Assembly (NCBI RefSeq): GCF_010858045.1
Contig: NZ_JAAGVC010000044.1
Location: forward strand, 1-47,805
Reading direction: 5' to 3'
Source: Nocardia cyriacigeorgica
GTDB lineage: Bacteria > Actinomycetota > Actinomycetes > Mycobacteriales > Mycobacteriaceae
DNA: 47,805 bases
In this document: piece after piece, positions 1 to 7,918 of the stretch
How positions within the stretch are numbered: position 1 is the stretch's first letter
How the letters are laid out: each line of letters begins with the position of its first letter
Position numbers and translations under genes: made by a program
Notes under the pieces: generated by a model
The model's database searches: none
Seen by the model: only the letters and a program-made list of their open reading frames with translations
What the model was told of the DNA's origin: nothing

Positions 1-2
1 CC

Positions 3-374
3 GCGGGCGCCGAACCCGGCTACGACGATGCCGACGCCCGCCACACGGTGCGCCGCTACCTGGCCCGGCTCATCGGCAAGCCACTCGACCCGTCCGACCA
101 GGAGGGCACCCACCCGCTGATCTGCACGGCGAACCCGGCGAACTGGGATCCGCAGGGCACGGGCAGTCCGCTCCCGGCGCCGCTGGCCAACAATCCGGGG
201 CGGCTCACCGGCACCACCGCCTTCGCCGATCAGCAGATCAGCTCACAGGCGCTGCGTGCCGGATATGTCGCGGTTCAGGTTCCGGTGACGAACTCCTCGG
301 GTGTGACCCAGACCCGGACGTTCACCTTGCGTGAGGGATCCGACGGCTACTGCATCGGGGACGTCTCGCCGTAG
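3..374 (+). CDS. Hypothetical protein, 3' part only
   Basis: An open frame runs from the left edge to a TAG at 372-374, so only the last 123 residues are visible. A GTG at 48 lies inside the frame, but coding continues upstream of it (AGAEPGYDDADARHTV), so it is probably internal. The visible part is soluble, rich in Pro, Asn and Gly, with two cysteines (in LICTAN and GYCIG). I recognise no family. A secreted or lipoprotein-like domain is possible but not shown. The next gene starts 61 bp downstream on the same strand with its own strong ribosome binding site. Confidence 0.6.
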   Translation, partial: AGAEPGYDDADARHTVRRYLARLIGKPLDPSDQEGTHPLICTANPANWDPQGTGSPLPAPLANNPGRLTGTTAFADQQISSQALRAGYVAVQVPVTNSSGVTQTRTFTLREGSDGYCIGDVSP

Positions 375-435
375 CGACTACCCTGGACGACCGGCTGACA
401 GTTCGGAAACACCGCGGTTCAGGAGGAACAAGCTC

Positions 436-1974
436 GTGCAGATCACCAGCGTCGGACATGCGGGTTTCCATATCCAGACGACGGCCGGGTCGATTCTCTG
501 CGATCCCTGGGTGAACCCCGCCTACTTCGGGTCCTGGTTCCCGTTCCCGGACAACTCCCGGCTCGACTGGGACACCCTGGGCAATTGCGATTTCCTCTAC
601 GTCTCGCATCTGCACCGCGATCATTTCGACGCGAAGAACCTGGCCGAGCACGTCAACAAGGACGCCACCGTCCTGCTGCCGGACTACCCGGTGCCGGATC
701 TGCGCCGTGAGCTGGAGAAGCTGGGCTTCCACAAGTTCTTCGAGACCGAGGATTCGGTCAAGCACACGGTGACCGGGCCCGGTGGCGAGCTCGACATCAT
801 GATCATCGCCTTGCGTGCGCCCGCCGATGGGCCCATCGGCGACTCGGGGCTGGTCGTCTCCGACGGCGAGACCACCTGTTTCAACATGAACGACGCTCGT
901 CCGGTGGATATGGACGTGCTGCACGAGGCGTTCGGGCACGTCGACATCCATCTGCTGCAGTACTCGGGCGCGATCTGGTACCCGATGGTCTACGACATCC
1001 CGAACCGGACCAAGTCGAATTTCGGCAAACAGAAGCGTCAGCGCGGGATGGACCGGGCCCGCAGCTACATCGAACAGGTCGGCGCCACCTGGGTGGTGCC
1101 CTCGGCCGGGCCGCCGGTCTTCCTCGACGACGAACTGCGCTACCTCAACGACGACCGCGGCGACGAGGGCAACATCTTCCCGGATCAGATGGTGTTTCTC
1201 GAGCAGATGCGGATCCACGGCAACGCCGGCGGCGTGCTGATGATCCCCGGATCCGTCGCCGATGTGCGCGGCGCCGAGCTGGAACTCACCCATCCGTTCG
1301 ACCCGGCCGAGATCTACGACGACAAGGCCGCCTACATCGAGCGGATGGCCGAGCGGATGGCGCCGGTGCTCGCGGCCGAGAAGGCGACGTGGGCCACCGG
1401 CGAGGGCCCGCTGCTGGAACCGCTGAAGGCGCTGTTCGAGCCGATCATGGCGCAGAGCGATCTGATCTGCGACGGCATCGGCTACCCCGTCGGCCTGGTG
1501 ATCGGCGAGGAAACCGTGGTGCTCGACTTCCCGAAGCGCCTGGTGCGCGGTCCGATCGAGGGTGAGGGCAAGTACCGCTACGGCTTCCGCATCGCCCCGG
1601 AGCTGGTACGCACCGTGCTGCGCGACAACGAACCGGACTGGGTGAACACCATCTTCCTGTCCACGCGCTTCCAGGCCTGGCGCATCGGCGGCTACAACGA
1701 GTTCCTCTACACCTTCTTCAAATGCCTCACCGACGAGCGCATCGCCTACGCCGACGGCTGGTTCGCCGAGGCGCACGACGACTCCGCCTCCACCGAACTC
1801 GACGGCTGGGAAGTCCAACGCCGCTGCCCGCACCTCAAGGCGGACCTGTCCAAGTTCGGCGTGGTCGAAGGCAACACCCTCACCTGCAATCTGCACGGCT
1901 GGCAGTGGGACCTGGAATCGGGTCGCTGCAAGACCTCGAAGGGGCATGAGCTGCGCTCCCGCAAGCTCGTCTGA
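436..1974 (+). CDS. Metallo-beta-lactamase fold / Rieske [2Fe-2S] fusion protein
   Basis: 512 residues. The N-terminal domain is a metallo-beta-lactamase fold with the metal motif HLHRDH near residues 57-64. The C-terminal part is a Rieske domain with CPH near residue 464 and CNLH near residue 484, which supply the two Cys and two His [2Fe-2S] ligands. The start is a GTG preceded by AGGAGG at 421-426 with 9-nt spacing; a longer frame from 331 lacks this. Mycobacteria have a similar Rieske protein at Rv3818, matching the local gene order. CMP-Neu5Ac hydroxylase combines the same two domains in the opposite order, so an iron-dependent oxidative or hydrolytic role is inference. The substrate is unknown. 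Confidence 0.85.
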   Translation: MQITSVGHAGFHIQTTAGSILCDPWVNPAYFGSWFPFPDNSRLDWDTLGNCDFLYVSHLHRDHFDAKNLAEHVNKDATVLLPDYPVPDLRRELEKLGFHKFFETEDSVKHTVTGPGGELDIMIIALRAPADGPIGDSGLVVSDGETTCFNMNDARPVDMDVLHEAFGHVDIHLLQYSGAIWYPMVYDIPNRTKSNFGKQKRQRGMDRARSYIEQVGATWVVPSAGPPVFLDDELRYLNDDRGDEGNIFPDQMVFLEQMRIHGNAGGVLMIPGSVADVRGAELELTHPFDPAEIYDDKAAYIERMAERMAPVLAAEKATWATGEGPLLEPLKALFEPIMAQSDLICDGIGYPVGLVIGEETVVLDFPKRLVRGPIEGEGKYRYGFRIAPELVRTVLRDNEPDWVNTIFLSTRFQAWRIGGYNEFLYTFFKCLTDERIAYADGWFAEAHDDSASTELDGWEVQRRCPHLKADLSKFGVVEGNTLTCNLHGWQWDLESGRCKTSKGHELRSRKLV

Positions 1975-1977
1975 GTT

Positions 1978-2017
1978 CGCCGAGCCCGACGCCCGCACGG
2001 AAACGCCGGGCTCGGCG
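1978..2017. terminator. Hairpin terminator between convergent genes
   Basis: A perfect 11-bp stem, CGCCGAGCCCG (1978-1988) and CGGGCTCGGCG (2007-2017), with an 18-nt loop. It begins 3 nt after the stop of the Rieske-fusion gene. It has no U-tract, as is usual in high-GC actinobacteria. Confidence 0.65.
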
Positions 2018-2032
2018 CGTGGATGCTGTGCC

Positions 2033-2058
2033 GTACGACTACGCCCCGCCAGTCGTAC
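2033..2058. terminator. Second hairpin, probable terminator of the minus-strand transporter
   Basis: GTACGACT (2033-2040) and AGTCGTAC (2051-2058) form a perfect 8-bp stem with a 10-nt loop. It lies 12 bp beyond the stop of the convergent minus-strand gene, so each convergent gene has its own hairpin. Confidence 0.5.
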
Positions 2059-2070
2059 CTCGCCGTATCT

Positions 2071-3042
2071 TCAGCTGTGCTGTTCGGACGACGAACCCGG
2101 CCGGCCTGTCGCCACGACCACCGCGATCAAGGTGAGAGCGCAGCCGATCAGGGCGGTGATCGATAGCCCCGCCCCGGTGGGGATCATGACGTCGAGGGCC
2201 ACCGAGGCGAGGAGTTGGCCCGCGACCGAGGTGAGGCCGAGGAGTAGGACGCCGATCCAGCGCACGACCAGGACGGCGAGGGCGATGAAGACCACGCCGA
2301 TGACGCCGCCGAGGTAAAGCCATGGGTCGGTGGGGAATTCGCTTGGTAGGCCTGCACCTGCGACCACCACGGCTTCGACGGCCAGCAAGCCGAGTAGGCC
2401 GACAGCGAAGTTGATGCCGGTGGCCGGGAACGGGCCGCCGACCGCGCCGACACGTCCGTTCACCGCCTGCTGCCAGGCCAGGCCGATACCCGCGAGGGCG
2501 GGAACGAGGATGAGCACCGCCGGCGGGACCTCGGCGATGGCGGTGGGCGCCGACAGCGCCCCGCTGACCTCCGAGCTACCGACCCCGGCCAGGGCCACCG
2601 CGAAAACCCCCAGCGCGGCGGCACCGATGCGGCGCAGTGTCACCGGGGTGTGCCCGTTCGGCGCCAGCCCCAGCCGATCCACCACCAGGCTGCTCAGCAG
2701 CTGCCCGGCCACCACGGCCACGGTGAACGCGGTGACACCGAGCGCGGTGATGGTGAGCCCCTGACTGGCCACGAACGCCGCACCGCACAACCCGCCGAGC
2801 AACTGCCAGCGCCGCAGCTGCCCCGCCGCCACCGCCCGGCGCACCTTGCCGAGGCCGTCACGCAACGTCCGCGAGCACGCGAAAGCCACGGCCAGCACTA
2901 GCAATCCGGTGCCGAAACTGACCACCGCGGCGGCGATTCCATCGTGCAGCCGCTCCCCCAGCGCGCCATTGATCCTGGCCTGCACCGCGACCCCGGCCCC
3001 GATGGACATCCCGAGTCCGAGTCCGAGCCGTCGCTGCACCAC
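2071..3042 (-). CDS. DMT-superfamily transporter, YdcZ/DUF606 type, duplicated
   Basis: 323 residues, highly hydrophobic, with about ten predicted membrane segments. The N-terminal half (GMSIGAGVAVQARINGALG) and the half after about residue 165 (GIGLAWQQAVNGRVGA) both carry the small-multidrug-like YdcZ signature (Q.xxNGxlg), so this is an internally duplicated inner-membrane transporter. The substrate is not predictable. The C-terminus (GRPGSSSEQHS) is hydrophilic. A 67-bp gap separates it from the upstream MFS gene on the same strand, so cotranscription is possible but not shown. Confidence 0.8.
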   Translation of the reverse strand: MVQRRLGLGLGMSIGAGVAVQARINGALGERLHDGIAAAVVSFGTGLLVLAVAFACSRTLRDGLGKVRRAVAAGQLRRWQLLGGLCGAAFVASQGLTITALGVTAFTVAVVAGQLLSSLVVDRLGLAPNGHTPVTLRRIGAAALGVFAVALAGVGSSEVSGALSAPTAIAEVPPAVLILVPALAGIGLAWQQAVNGRVGAVGGPFPATGINFAVGLLGLLAVEAVVVAGAGLPSEFPTDPWLYLGGVIGVVFIALAVLVVRWIGVLLLGLTSVAGQLLASVALDVMIPTGAGLSITALIGCALTLIAVVVATGRPGSSSEQHS

Positions 3043-3109
3043 CGCGCCACCCTATCCCCGTGACGCAGCGCTGCCGTGCAGCCGCCACCCATCATCGGCC
3101 GGGGTCCAT

Positions 3110-4486
3110 TCAGCTGCTCGACGGCCGGGGCCGGCGCGGCAGCCAGGCCGGTGTCACCGCGGCGATCATGAGCACACCGATGCCGAGCAACGCGACGGTC
3201 GCCGACATCGACAACCACACCGTCGCCAGCGCGACGAAACCGAAGGCCGCGAGCGAGACCACCTCCGACAGCAGGCCGGACACCGAGGTCACCGTCGCGC
3301 GGGCCGGACCTTCGATGGCGTCCTGCAGGCGGGCGGCCGCGACCACGCTCGTGTTGTAGATGACGCCATAAGACACCCCGAGCGCCACGAAGCCCGACCC
3401 CGCGAGCACGTACAACGCCGCAGGCCAGCGCGCCGCCAGCCCGACGACGACGGCACCGGCGATGAACAGCGCGCCCGCGGCGGCAATGGCGATTCCCATC
3501 GTGCGGGCCCGCATGGTCTCGGTGCGTCCCGCCGTCACCGAACCGATCAGCGAGCCGACCACGGTGATCGCCACCAGTACCGGGACCACGGCCGTCGCGA
3601 CGCCGGCCTCCCCGGCCACCAAGGCGAAATACTCGTCGAAGGCGGTGATGCCGTAGAGCAGCGCGCCGAGCACCACACCGTTGCGGACGGTCGTGATCCG
3701 CGTCGCCTCGGCGAGCCCGGAGCGCAACATCGTCAGGTACCGCGTGATCGGGCCGTCGGATGATGTCGGGCGCGGGGATGGACCCGGCGCCTCCGGTGGT
3801 CCGGCAGCCGCGCTCGGCAACGCGGTGAGTTCCGGAGCGACAGCGGTCCGGTCGGCGGCTGCCCCCGCCGCGCGGGCGGTCGATGCGCCGGTCGGATCCT
3901 CTTCGACCTCATCCACGTCGGCGGTCGACACCGCTTTGGGCGCACCGGGCAGGCTCAACGCGACGACGGTGTGCGCGGCCGCCATCACCACGCTCACCCA
4001 GCCGATCAGCGGATAACCGCCGATCAGGTACAGCGGGGTCGCGGCAAGGATGGCGATCAGCACCGCGATTTCGGTGCCCGCCCTGGTGTAGCCGAGGATC
4101 CGCGGGAACGCCGAGGGTTCACCGCGCAGGCTGAGTTCGTCGTAGAGCAGCGCCTCGAATGTCCCCGACCGCAGCGCGCCCGATGCGCCCCACACCACGA
4201 AACCGGCGGCGAAGCCGAAGTAGCTCGGCAGCAGCGTCCACAGCGTGAAGCCGAGGGTGAGCAGTAGCCCGCTCAGCACCAGAAGTCCGCGCCGGGACAC
4301 CGTGTCGGCCCACGCGCCCGAAGGCACTTCCAGCAGGAACGCCGTCGCGGACCAGAGCGCGAACAGCGAGGAGATCTGCCCGGCGTTCAGGCCGTGGTCG
4401 GCGAACAGCAGGGCATAGACGGCATAGAGCGGGAAGAAATCACCGAGACCGGTGAACAGCACCGCCCGTACGGTGAGCGCACGCAT
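3110..4486 (-). CDS. MFS transporter
   Basis: 458 residues with a major-facilitator pattern: about twelve membrane segments split by a long cytoplasmic insert (about residues 185-250) rich in Ala, Pro, Thr and acidic residues. The first loop carries GAWADTVSRRG, the degenerate GxxxD(R/K)xGRR motif of MFS loop 2-3. The start MRALTVRAVLFTG leaves almost no N-terminal extension. It probably exports a small molecule or drug, and the substrate is unknown. It lies upstream of the YdcZ transporter on the same strand. Confidence 0.8.
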   Translation of the reverse strand: MRALTVRAVLFTGLGDFFPLYAVYALLFADHGLNAGQISSLFALWSATAFLLEVPSGAWADTVSRRGLLVLSGLLLTLGFTLWTLLPSYFGFAAGFVVWGASGALRSGTFEALLYDELSLRGEPSAFPRILGYTRAGTEIAVLIAILAATPLYLIGGYPLIGWVSVVMAAAHTVVALSLPGAPKAVSTADVDEVEEDPTGASTARAAGAAADRTAVAPELTALPSAAAGPPEAPGPSPRPTSSDGPITRYLTMLRSGLAEATRITTVRNGVVLGALLYGITAFDEYFALVAGEAGVATAVVPVLVAITVVGSLIGSVTAGRTETMRARTMGIAIAAAGALFIAGAVVVGLAARWPAALYVLAGSGFVALGVSYGVIYNTSVVAAARLQDAIEGPARATVTSVSGLLSEVVSLAAFGFVALATVWLSMSATVALLGIGVLMIAAVTPAWLPRRPRPSSS

Positions 4487-4590
4487 GCCGATCGGTTCGG
4501 CAGGCCTGCCAGGGCCGAATCAACAGCCATAGACGAGTAAACGCATGTGCCAAGCATCGCCGCAGCCGACGATGCCGGTCAAGGGAAATT

Positions 4591-6459
4591 TCAGCCGAGC
4601 GGAACCCAGCCGTTGCGATCGGCGTCGGCACCGGGACCGATCCGGCCCTGGTTCTGGTTCAGATCGCTGATGAGTTCGGCGACCGGATGCGAATCGCTGT
4701 AGTGGTACCCCTGTGCCAGCGCGAAACCCAGCTCGGTGAGCACGGCCGCCTGATACTCGGTTTCCACACCCTCCGCGATGACCTGCAGGTCCAGCGATTT
4801 GCTCAGCGCCGCGATCACGCCGAGCAGTGGCGGGGCGGGCGAATCGGAGCGGATCGCGGCCACGAACGACTGGTCGACCTTGATGATGTCGCTCGGCAGG
4901 GTGGCCAGCCTGCTCAGCGAGGAGTAGCCGGTGCCGAAATCGTCGATGGCGATGCGGACGCCACGGTCGCGCAGGGTGTGCAGGTTCGCGATGGCGGTCT
5001 GCGATTCGGCGGCCAGCTCACTTTCGGTCACCTCGAGCACCAGCTGATCGGCGGGCCAGCCGGTGCTCTCCAAGATCCCGGTGACCCGGTCGGCGTAGCC
5101 GGATTCGGCCAGCTCCAGCCCGCTGACATTGACGTTGAGGGTGAGATCGAGCTGGGCGAAGGTTTCCTGCAGCCGCGCGGCGTCGGCGCAGGCCCGGCGC
5201 AGCACCAGCTCGTCCAGGTCGGAGATGAGGTCGTATTCCTCGGCCACGCGGATCAGGCCCTCGGTGGTGACGTCCGGCTGCGCGCTCGACGACCAGCGCA
5301 GCAGCGCCTCCACCCCGACGGCCTTGCCGCCGCCCTCACTGAGGCTGACGATCGGCTGGTAGTGCACGTCCAGCGCCCCGCGGTCGATGGCCTCGCGCAG
5401 CTCCACCGCCAGCGGCAGCTGCCGCGACGATTCCAGCACGGTCCGGTTGCGGCCCGCCTGCTTGGCCCGGTACAGACCGACATCGGCGCGGCTGACCAGC
5501 AGCGACCCGGATTCGCCCGGCTGCCAGGACGTCACACCGGCCGAGCAGCCGGTGGTGACGGCGGCGCGCAACTGTTCGGTCAGCAGGATCGCGGCCTGTT
5601 CGGTGGTGCCGGGCAGCAGCAGTGCGAAGACGTCGCCGCCGTAGCGGGCCAGCCGCTGTTCCGGGGCGAGCAGCTTGGACCAGGTATCGGCGACCCGTTG
5701 CAGCACGGCGTCACCGGCGCGGTGCCCGAGGTGATCGTTGACCTTCTGGAACCGGTCGAGATCGACCAGCACCAGCGCGAGCCCCTCCTCGGAGCGGGTG
5801 GCGTTCTCGATGGCGGTGTTGAGCGCCCGGTCGAAACCGCGCCGATTCAGCAGCCCGGTGAGTACGTCGATATCGGCCTCGGACGCCATCCGGGTGAGGA
5901 TCCCGACGACGACGCCGACCCCGAAGGTCACCCCCGCCGGGATCAGCCCCGACCACCACGGCAGACCCTCACGGGTGGGCAGCACCCACAGACACAACGC
6001 CATGGCCAGCGCGATATGCGCCATGGCCAGCGGCCAGACGAAGAACAACGCGGCATCGCAGGCGACGAACACATAGAACGAGGCCAGCGTGATCGCACCC
6101 ACCGTGTTCGGGAAGGCGTAGACGGCGATGGTGACCAGGATCGTCGCGATGGCGACGTAGCCGTGATGGATGCTGTGCGGCAGCCGCGGACCCCAGCCGA
6201 GCAGGCTGATGCCGAGCAGCAACGCCACCGCGGCGGCGCTGCCGACCAGCGGCCGGTTGCCCTCATCGCCGGGCGCGACGGCGGTGATCACCAGCCCGAG
6301 CGCGCCACCCATCACGTAGAAGGCCCCGGTGGTCCTGGACATGACCATGGCCGTCGCCAACGCAGACGCGGCCCGCACCCGGGTTCGGGTATCGCCGCGA
6401 GACCCGATTCCTCGCACGAACGACAGCCTAGACAACACCGAACCCCCCGGTTGCCACAT
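4591..6459 (-). CDS. Membrane GGDEF-EAL protein, GGDEF motif altered to GGDVF
   Basis: 622 residues from the ATG at 6459. A GTG at 6438 is an alternative, and neither has a clear Shine-Dalgarno site. Six or so membrane segments fill residues 30-180. A GGDEF domain follows (about 195-355) whose signature reads RYGGDVF near residue 273, so the catalytic-motif Glu is Val and cyclase activity is doubtful. The EAL domain (about 365-605) keeps VEALLRW, NVNVSG, EVTESE, DDFGTGYSSL, IKVDQ and AEGVET, all expected of an active cyclic-di-GMP phosphodiesterase. I infer a phosphodiesterase with a regulatory GGDEF domain. It lies 59 bp downstream of serS on the same strand. Confidence 0.88.
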   Translation of the reverse strand: MWQPGGSVLSRLSFVRGIGSRGDTRTRVRAASALATAMVMSRTTGAFYVMGGALGLVITAVAPGDEGNRPLVGSAAAVALLLGISLLGWGPRLPHSIHHGYVAIATILVTIAVYAFPNTVGAITLASFYVFVACDAALFFVWPLAMAHIALAMALCLWVLPTREGLPWWSGLIPAGVTFGVGVVVGILTRMASEADIDVLTGLLNRRGFDRALNTAIENATRSEEGLALVLVDLDRFQKVNDHLGHRAGDAVLQRVADTWSKLLAPEQRLARYGGDVFALLLPGTTEQAAILLTEQLRAAVTTGCSAGVTSWQPGESGSLLVSRADVGLYRAKQAGRNRTVLESSRQLPLAVELREAIDRGALDVHYQPIVSLSEGGGKAVGVEALLRWSSSAQPDVTTEGLIRVAEEYDLISDLDELVLRRACADAARLQETFAQLDLTLNVNVSGLELAESGYADRVTGILESTGWPADQLVLEVTESELAAESQTAIANLHTLRDRGVRIAIDDFGTGYSSLSRLATLPSDIIKVDQSFVAAIRSDSPAPPLLGVIAALSKSLDLQVIAEGVETEYQAAVLTELGFALAQGYHYSDSHPVAELISDLNQNQGRIGPGADADRNGWVPLG

Positions 6460-6518
6460 CACCCGAATCGGACATCGCACCCATCCTCGCCCAGGCGTAT
6501 CGGGCCGTACACGGCGCG

Positions 6519-7781
6519 CTACTTCGGCGCCGTCAACACATCGGTGCCGACGAACGGCACCAGCGCCTGCGGCACCCGCACCGACCCATCGGCCTGCTGG
6601 TGGTTCTCCAGCAGCGCCACGATCCACCGGGTGGTGGCCAGGGTGCCGTTCAGGGTGGCGGCGATCTGCGGTTTGCCGTTCTCGTCGCGGTAGCGCACCG
6701 AGAGCCTGCGGGCCTGGAACGTGGTGCAGTTCGAGGTCGAGGTGAGCTCACGGTAGGTCTGCTGGCTCGGCACCCATGCCTCGCAATCGAACTTGCGCGC
6801 GGCCGAGCTGCCCAGATCGCCCGCGGCGACGTCGATGATGCGGTAGGGCACCTCGATGGCGGCCAGCATCTCGCGTTCCCAGGCCAGCAGCCGCTGATGC
6901 TCGGCGTCGGCGTCCTCGGGCTTGCAGTAGACGAACATCTCGACCTTGTCGAACTGGTGCACCCGGATGATGCCACGGGTGTCCTTGCCGTAGCTGCCCG
7001 CTTCCCGGCGGAAGCACGACGACCAGCCCGCGTACCGCTTGGCGCCGCCGCTCAGATCGAGGATCTCGTCGGAGTGGTAGCCGGCCAGCGGCACTTCCGA
7101 GGTGCCGACCAGGTACAGGTCGTCGTCGGCCAGGTGATACACCTCGGCCGAATGCTGACCGAGGAAACCGGTGCCTGCCATGATCTCCGGGCGCACCAGC
7201 ACCGGTGGGATCATCATCGTGAAACCGTTGGCGACCGCGCGCTGGGCGGCCAGCTGCAGCAGGCCCAGTTGCAGCAGCGCGCCGTAACCGGTGAGGAAGT
7301 AGAACCGGGCGCCGGAAACCTTCGCGCCGCGTTCCATATCGATCAGGCCGAGCGATTCACCCAGCTCCAGATGGTCCTTCGGGGTGAAGTCGAATTCGGG
7401 CGGGGTGCCGATGGTGTCGAGCAGGACGTAATCGTCCTCGCCGCCCGCGGGCGCGCCCTCCTGCACCACATTCGAGATGGCACGCTGCGCGGCGTCCAGA
7501 TCGGCGTCGGCGGCGTGCTGGGCCGCCTCGGCCTCCTTGACCTTGGCCGACATCTCGGATGCCTCGGCCAGCAGCGCCGGGCGCTCCTCCTTGCTCGCCT
7601 TGCCGATCTTCTTGCCCATCGCCTTGTGCTCGGCGCGCAGATTGTCGGCGGTGGCGACCGCGGCCCGGCGCGCCGCATCGGCCTCTAGCAGCGCGTCCAC
7701 CAGCGCGGGATCCTCACCGCGCGCCCGCTGCGAGGCACGGACAACGTCGGGATGTTCGCGCAGGAATCGGAGGTCGATCAT
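6519..7781 (-). CDS. serS: Seryl-tRNA synthetase
   Basis: 420 residues. It charges tRNA-Ser, and tRNA-Sec where present, with serine. An N-terminal coiled-coil arm (residues about 30-105, rich in Ala, Glu and Lys) is followed by the class II core. Motif 2 is CFRREAGSYGKDTRG with VHQFDKVE, and motif 3 is LNGTLATTRWIVALLEN. The start MIDLRFLREHP at 7781 matches the usual N-terminus; the frame stays open upstream but has no family similarity there. It diverges from the aldehyde dehydrogenase gene. This is the Rv3834c position in the mycobacterial gene order. Confidence 0.97.
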   Translation of the reverse strand: MIDLRFLREHPDVVRASQRARGEDPALVDALLEADAARRAAVATADNLRAEHKAMGKKIGKASKEERPALLAEASEMSAKVKEAEAAQHAADADLDAAQRAISNVVQEGAPAGGEDDYVLLDTIGTPPEFDFTPKDHLELGESLGLIDMERGAKVSGARFYFLTGYGALLQLGLLQLAAQRAVANGFTMMIPPVLVRPEIMAGTGFLGQHSAEVYHLADDDLYLVGTSEVPLAGYHSDEILDLSGGAKRYAGWSSCFRREAGSYGKDTRGIIRVHQFDKVEMFVYCKPEDADAEHQRLLAWEREMLAAIEVPYRIIDVAAGDLGSSAARKFDCEAWVPSQQTYRELTSTSNCTTFQARRLSVRYRDENGKPQIAATLNGTLATTRWIVALLENHQQADGSVRVPQALVPFVGTDVLTAPK

Positions 7782-7918
7782 GGCTGACCAGCCTAGTTGG
7801 CGGGGCGTGTGCTGGGTAATCGGATATCGGTTGGTGGCGGCGGGCAGCGCGGCACCGGGCGGGGGGGCGGATCCGTATTCGTCCGGCCGAAACCGGCGCG
7901 CAGGCGCATAGTTGTGCT

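Noticed and set aside
322..1998. 558-codon open frame on the minus strand opposite the MBL-Rieske gene
   Set aside because: It mirrors the codon structure of the real gene (GC-rich third positions leave the antisense frame open), has no ribosome binding site or family motifs, and is rich in Val, Arg and His as antisense frames are.
4687..6693. 668-codon plus-strand frame opposite the GGDEF-EAL gene
   Set aside because: Composition (Gly/Arg/His/Gln-rich, no domains) marks it as antisense shadow of a gene with clear catalytic motifs.
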